This document shows, piece after piece, positions 60,175 to 64,000 of a stretch of DNA of 64,000 nucleotides. Under the pieces are notes generated by a model. The model did no database searches. It was not told the origin of the DNA and worked only from the letters and a program-made list of their open reading frames with translations. Source of the stretch: Hymenobacter puniceus (GTDB lineage: Bacteria; Bacteroidota; Bacteroidia; Cytophagales; Hymenobacteraceae). The stretch lies in the NCBI RefSeq assembly GCF_014333525.1, contig NZ_JACSCX010000002.1:124001-188000 (forward strand). The letters are read 5' to 3'. A program made the position numbers and the translations under genes. Position 1 is the stretch's first letter; each line of letters starts with the position of its first letter.

Positions 60175-61308
60175 ATGACAACGCGCCACTTCCTTCCTGT
60201 CCTGCTGCTCGCTCCGCTAATGCTGGCGGCTTCTGCGCCCGGCCGCCTGGCTGCGCCTGCTGCGGCTGACGCTAACCTGAGCAAGATTAAGCTTCCGGCC
60301 GGCTTCACCATCAGCTATTTTGCCCAAAATGTGAAAAGTGCCCGGGAACTGGCTGTGGGCCCCGATGGCACCGTGTACGTAGGCACCAAGGACGACAAAG
60401 TATACGCCCTGCCCGACCGCAACAAGGACGGCCGCGCCGATGAGGTAGTGACCATAGCAACTGGCCTGAACGCGCCCAACGGCGTGGCCGTGCGCAACGG
60501 CGCCCTCTACGTGGCCGAAATCAACCGGATTCTGCGCTACGACAATATTGCAGGCACGCTCCGGCAAAAGCCCAAGCCCGCCGTGGTGTATGGCCAGCTG
60601 CCCAACAAAGACTGGCACGGCTACCGCTACATTGCCTTCGGGCCCGATGGCAAGCTGTACGTGCCGGTAGGGGCCCCCTGCAACTCCTGCCTACCCGAAG
60701 AGCCCATCTACGGTACTATCAACCGCCTCAACGCAGACGGTACCGGCCTGGAAGTGTTTGCCCAGGGCGTGCGCAACACGGTTGGCTTCGACTGGAGTCC
60801 GCAGGATAAAGCCCTCTGGTTTACGGATAACGGCCGCGACATGCTCGGCGACAACCTGCCGCCCGACGAGCTGAACCGCGCCGCCAGCCCCGGCCTGCAC
60901 TTTGGCTTCCCTTACTTCTTCGCCGGCGACGTGCCCGATCCGCAGCTCAGCAAAGGCCGCTCTGCTGAGACCTACCAGAAACCGGCCCGCAAGCTGGGGC
61001 CGCACGTAGCGGCGTTGGGTATGAAGTTCTACACCGGCAAGCAGTTTCCGGCACAGTACCGCAACCAGATCCTGATTCCGGAGCACGGCTCCTGGAACCG
61101 CACCAGCAAGCTCGGCTACCGCATCACCATGGTGAAGCTGGACGCCAGCGGCAAGCAGGCCACTGGCTACGAAACCTTTGCCGAAGGCTGGCTGCAGGGC
61201 CAGAAAGCCTGGGGCCGCCCTGTATGCCTGCTGGTGCTGCCCGACGGCTCCTTGCTCGTCAGCGACGACCAGAACGACGCCGTGTACCGTATCAGCTATA
61301 AAGGTTAA
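60175..61308 (+). CDS. secreted sorbosone dehydrogenase-like (PQQ-type) beta-propeller
   Basis: A 377-residue secreted protein. Signal peptide (MTTRHFLPVLLLAPLMLAASA), then a six-bladed propeller: IKLPAGFTISYFAQNVKSARELAVGPDGTVYVGTKDDKVYAL, NAPNGVAVRNGALYVAEIN, KDWHGYRYIAFGPDGKLYVPVGAPCNSC, GVRNTVGFDWSPQDKALWFTDNGRD, PEHGSWNRT. These match the sorbosone dehydrogenase/PQQ-dependent sugar dehydrogenase group. Possibly oxidises sugars in the periplasm with PQQ. The ATG at 60175 gives the signal peptide. No PQQ synthesis genes nearby. Confidence 0.88.
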   Translation: MTTRHFLPVLLLAPLMLAASAPGRLAAPAAADANLSKIKLPAGFTISYFAQNVKSARELAVGPDGTVYVGTKDDKVYALPDRNKDGRADEVVTIATGLNAPNGVAVRNGALYVAEINRILRYDNIAGTLRQKPKPAVVYGQLPNKDWHGYRYIAFGPDGKLYVPVGAPCNSCLPEEPIYGTINRLNADGTGLEVFAQGVRNTVGFDWSPQDKALWFTDNGRDMLGDNLPPDELNRAASPGLHFGFPYFFAGDVPDPQLSKGRSAETYQKPARKLGPHVAALGMKFYTGKQFPAQYRNQILIPEHGSWNRTSKLGYRITMVKLDASGKQATGYETFAEGWLQGQKAWGRPVCLLVLPDGSLLVSDDQNDAVYRISYKG

Positions 61309-61310
61309 AG

Positions 61311-61434
61311 GAACGTCATTCCGAGTGAGGGCGAAGCCGCAGCCGAGGAATCTCGCTAGTGTGGTAATCACTACTACAACATCAGCACGCGAGATTCCCA
61401 GGCTGCGGCTTCGCCCTCACTCGGAATGACGTTC
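61311..61434. repeat. 46-bp inverted repeat, GTCATTCCGAG family
   Basis: Arms 61311-61356 and 61389-61434 pair with about two mismatches; the sequence GAACGTCATTCCGAGTGAGGG begins 2 bases after the preceding stop codon. It may end the sugar dehydrogenase transcript. Confidence 0.88.
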
Positions 61435-61465
61435 TTCTATTAACTGCCATTATCTTGCTCGCACA

Positions 61466-61942
61466 ATGAAAAAACTGCGTATTCCGAAGCGGGTGGTAGG
61501 CCGACGAGAACTAGTGGATTTTCCGCAGTTCCAGCTGTGGGGCGTGGAAGCCAAAGTGGATACCGGCGCTTACACCAGCGCCATTCATTGCTCTAACATC
61601 CATCTGGCTACCCGGCCCGACGGCCGCCAGTGCCTGCACGTGCAATTGCTGGACCCGTCGCACCCGAATTTTGATGGTACGCCCATGGAATTCACTGACT
61701 TTAGTTTGCGCGATATTAAAAGCTCCAATGGCGACGTGCAGGAACGCTACGTTATCCGGGCAGTTATGCGGATATTTGGCGAGGATTTCGACACCGAATT
61801 CTCGTTGTCTGACCGGTCCGATATGAAGTATCCTGTGCTGTTGGGCCGCTTGCTACTACGCCACGGCCGCTTTGTGGTCGATGTAACCCGCCGCAACGTA
61901 TCCTACCGCGCCCAGCAGGCCGCGCATTCGTCGCCGTCCTGA
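61466..61942 (+). CDS. DUF785/RimB-like retropepsin-type protease
   Basis: A 158-residue protein of the DUF785 ('ATP-dependent zinc protease') family. The signature VDTGAYTSAIHC with Asp32-Thr-Gly is a retropepsin-like active site, followed by DFSLRDIKSSNGDVQERYVIRAVMRIFG and SDRSDMKYPVLLGRLLLRHGRFVVD. In Pseudomonas such a protein (RimB) works with the RimK ligase. It precedes rimK by 55 bases, the same arrangement. Substrate here unknown; probably cytoplasmic. TTATCTTGCT lies 6-15 bases before the ATG. Family call good, function inferred from context. Confidence 0.85.
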   Translation: MKKLRIPKRVVGRRELVDFPQFQLWGVEAKVDTGAYTSAIHCSNIHLATRPDGRQCLHVQLLDPSHPNFDGTPMEFTDFSLRDIKSSNGDVQERYVIRAVMRIFGEDFDTEFSLSDRSDMKYPVLLGRLLLRHGRFVVDVTRRNVSYRAQQAAHSSPS

Positions 61943-61997
61943 GCTGTCAGGAACCTTCCGGAAACTTCTGCTCCAATCCACCCTATTTTTTTGACTG

Positions 61998-62942
61998 ATG
62001 AAACTGGCGATTCTGTCGCGTGAGCCGAAGCTATATTCTACCACTCGCCTTGTGGAAGCTGCCGTAGCGCGCGGCCACGAAGCTGTGGTGCTCGACCATC
62101 TGCACTGCAATCTGGTACTTGAAAAGGGTAAGCCCGGCATCATATACCACGGCCAGAAGCTGGAAGGCTTCGATGCCATTATTCCGCGAATTGGAGCTTC
62201 TGTCACGTTTTATGGCTGCGCCGTGGTACGGCAGTTCGAGATGATGAAGGTGCGTACGGCCGTAGAAAGCCAAGCAATTGTACGCAGCCGCGACAAGCTC
62301 CGGTCCATGCAGATTCTGGCCCGCGCCGGCGTGGGCATGCCCAAAACCGCCTTCACCAACTACTCCGACGAAGTGCCGGCCATGATTGAGCAGGTGGGCG
62401 GCGCGCCGGTTATTATCAAGCTGCTGGAAGGCACGCAGGGCCTGGGCGTGGTGCTGGCTGAGTCGGCCAAGGCCGCGCAGTCTGTTATCGAGGCCTTCCA
62501 CAACCTCAAGGCCCGCATCATTGTGCAGGAGTTCATTGCCGAAAGCAAGGGCGCCGACCTGCGGGCTTTTGTGGTGAACGGTGAAGTGGTGGGCGCCATG
62601 AAGCGCCAAGGCAAAGACGGCGAGTTCCGCTCCAACCTGCACCGGGGCGGCTCGGGCACGCTCGTGAAGCTGAGCCGCGCCGAAAAAGCCGCCGCTTTGC
62701 TGGCCGCCAAGTCGCTGGGCTTGGGCATTGCGGGCGTAGATATGCTGCAAAGCAAACGTGGCCCGCTGGTGCTGGAAGTGAATTCGTCGCCGGGGCTGGA
62801 GGGCATCGAGAAAGCCACCGGCCTCGATATTGCCGGCAAAATCATTGAGTACACGGCCGATATAGCGCAAAAGAAAAAGGCCAAGTCCGCGCCCCGAGTT
62901 GCCGTAGCTGTTCCCGATAGCCAATCGGACATGCCGCAATAA
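61998..62942 (+). CDS. rimK: RimK-family ATP-grasp glutamate ligase
   Basis: A 314-residue ATP-grasp ligase of the RimK family. [21 protein letters not shown] start, [40 protein letters not shown], the ATP-grasp loop [33 protein letters not shown], and metal site [14 protein letters not shown]. RimK adds glutamates to the C-terminus of ribosomal protein S6 or makes poly-glutamate. A basic/Ala-Pro tail is added at the C-terminus. Preceded by the DUF785 protease and followed by an aspartoacylase-like gene. Target unproven here. Confidence 0.92.
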   Translation: MKLAILSREPKLYSTTRLVEAAVARGHEAVVLDHLHCNLVLEKGKPGIIYHGQKLEGFDAIIPRIGASVTFYGCAVVRQFEMMKVRTAVESQAIVRSRDKLRSMQILARAGVGMPKTAFTNYSDEVPAMIEQVGGAPVIIKLLEGTQGLGVVLAESAKAAQSVIEAFHNLKARIIVQEFIAESKGADLRAFVVNGEVVGAMKRQGKDGEFRSNLHRGGSGTLVKLSRAEKAAALLAAKSLGLGIAGVDMLQSKRGPLVLEVNSSPGLEGIEKATGLDIAGKIIEYTADIAQKKKAKSAPRVAVAVPDSQSDMPQ

Positions 62943-63140
62943 TGCATTGGAAACAGTGCTGCGCCTGATTTTGCAGAGCGCTGTAAGTAGGCGCCTGTTC
63001 TTGGTTTGAGATAGAATAAGCGGGCAGTTGCTTATCTTCCTTCGCCTTAGCTGCTGGCACTTCCGTAGGAACAGGGCTACCGCCTAAAAAAGGCATCTGG
63101 CGCGAATAGTGCGTCTGTTATTTCTGTTTTCGCCCTGCCC

Positions 63141-64000
63141 TTGACCCCTGCCCCCAACTCAGCCGCTATCTGCCTCAATGGCCTCACCATCCTGCCCGGC
63201 GAGCGGGTGCTGACGCGGCTGGTGGTTTCGCGGTTGCCGTCGGGCACGGTCATCGACATTCCGGTGTACGTGTTTCGGTCCTTGGTGCCTGGCCCCACGG
63301 TGCTGCTGCTGGCTGGTATGCACGGCGACGAGGTAAACGGTATTGAAACCATCCGGCGCCTGATCCGGCGCGACTTACTGCGGCCACTGCGCGGTACTAT
63401 CATCGCCGTACCCATTCTCAACATTTATGGGTTTCTGAATTTTTCACGCGAGGTGCCCGATGGCAAGGACGTAAACCGCAGCTTCCCTGGCAACCCGCGA
63501 GGCTCGCTGGCCAGCCGCGTGGCACACCGCTTCATGCGCGAAATTATGCCGCTTATTGACTACGGCATCGATTTCCATACGGGCGGTGCGGCCCGCTCCA
63601 ATATGCCCCAGATTCGGTGCCTGCTCAACGAAGACCCCGAAACCGATGCCTTGGCCGCTGCCTTCGCGGCGCCTTTCACGCTGCACTCGGCGCTGCGGGC
63701 GGGCTCGCTGCGCGAAACGGCCATGCAGCTCGGCAAGCGCATCATCGTGTACGAAACCGGCGAGTCGCTACGCCTCGACGAGTCGGGCATTGATCTGGCC
63801 ATTGCGGGCACGTTTCGGGTGCTGCACTATCTGGGCATGGTGGCCGATGCGTCCAGGCCCGAGCATCCGGCCATCGTGTGTTTGCGGCACACCTGGCTGC
63901 GTGCCAAGTTTGCCGGGCTGTTCCGGAGCCACGTCCGCAACGGCGACTACATCGAGAAAGGGCAGATTTACGGTTCCGTAGCTGACCCGTATGGCGAGCA
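63141..64000 (+). CDS. succinylglutamate desuccinylase/aspartoacylase family protein (partial)
   Basis: Runs to the window end without a stop. Frame open from about 63081; a TTG at 63141 (TPAPNSAAICLNGLTIL) is a plausible start, no ATG nearby. M14-like zinc site: LAGMHGDEVNG (His, Glu), then VNRSFPGNP, and DFHTGGAARSN with the third His. The later GNPRGSL and YETGESLRLDESG match the AstE/AspA group. Family members remove acyl or amino-acid groups. Next to RimK it may act on glutamyl or acyl products. Actual substrate unknown; 3' end missing. Confidence 0.82.
   Translation, partial: MTPAPNSAAICLNGLTILPGERVLTRLVVSRLPSGTVIDIPVYVFRSLVPGPTVLLLAGMHGDEVNGIETIRRLIRRDLLRPLRGTIIAVPILNIYGFLNFSREVPDGKDVNRSFPGNPRGSLASRVAHRFMREIMPLIDYGIDFHTGGAARSNMPQIRCLLNEDPETDALAAAFAAPFTLHSALRAGSLRETAMQLGKRIIVYETGESLRLDESGIDLAIAGTFRVLHYLGMVADASRPEHPAIVCLRHTWLRAKFAGLFRSHVRNGDYIEKGQIYGSVADPYGE

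Overview
The window looks like chromosomal DNA of a GC-rich Bacteroidota, most likely Hymenobacter or a close Cytophagales relative. Evidence: promoter cores of the Bacteroidota type (TAnnTTTG, once with TTG exactly 19 nt upstream), few Shine-Dalgarno sequences, many lipobox lipoproteins, a C-terminal type IX secretion sorting domain (6821-8146), and a tmRNA whose predicted tag is GEYSYAMAA, a Cytophaga-like form. No rRNA, tRNA, CRISPR array, prophage or complete insertion sequence was seen. The species name is inference.

Layout. 1-10.4 kb: end of an arsenite methyltransferase, a glycine-zipper protein, a secreted S9 peptidase, a pirin/nitroreductase/pirin group, a T9SS-type serine hydrolase, two paralogous lipoproteins and a glutamyl-Q tRNA(Asp) synthetase-like protein without cysteines. 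10.5-23 kb: endonuclease V, a GT87-like membrane protein, a DUF1990-type pair, cytochrome b561, alcohol dehydrogenase, a second serine hydrolase, an aminotransferase, DinB-like protein and an astacin-type lipoprotein protease. 23-29.4 kb: a repetitive secreted protein, an AT-rich lipoprotein gene that looks imported, isocitrate dehydrogenase and an M16 peptidase. 29.5-32.6 kb: dnaX and ssrA. 32.7-43.4 kb: small envelope proteins, UV-damage endonuclease, metallophosphoesterase, RadC, DUF1684 protein and pheT. 43.5-51 kb: a coiled-coil protein, ZapA, RNase Y, lipoproteins, GNAT and a mercuric-reductase-like flavoprotein. 51-64 kb: sucD, a cystathionine beta-synthase-type enzyme, response regulator, adenine deaminase, cytidylate kinase, IspH, small membrane proteins, a sorbosone-dehydrogenase-like protein, and a DUF785 protease/RimK ligase/aspartoacylase-like group that runs off the end.

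Two things stand out. First, dnaX carries a ten-A run exactly at the border between the clamp-loader core and the tau-specific tail; both alternative frames stop within a few codons, which predicts a gamma-like short product by slippage or frameshifting. Second, more than a dozen intergenic regions hold long inverted repeats. They fall into several families, including GTAG-headed REP-like pairs and a GTCATnCCGAG family, and often sit within a few bases of stop codons. The rest is mostly housekeeping and envelope genes, with few clear operons.
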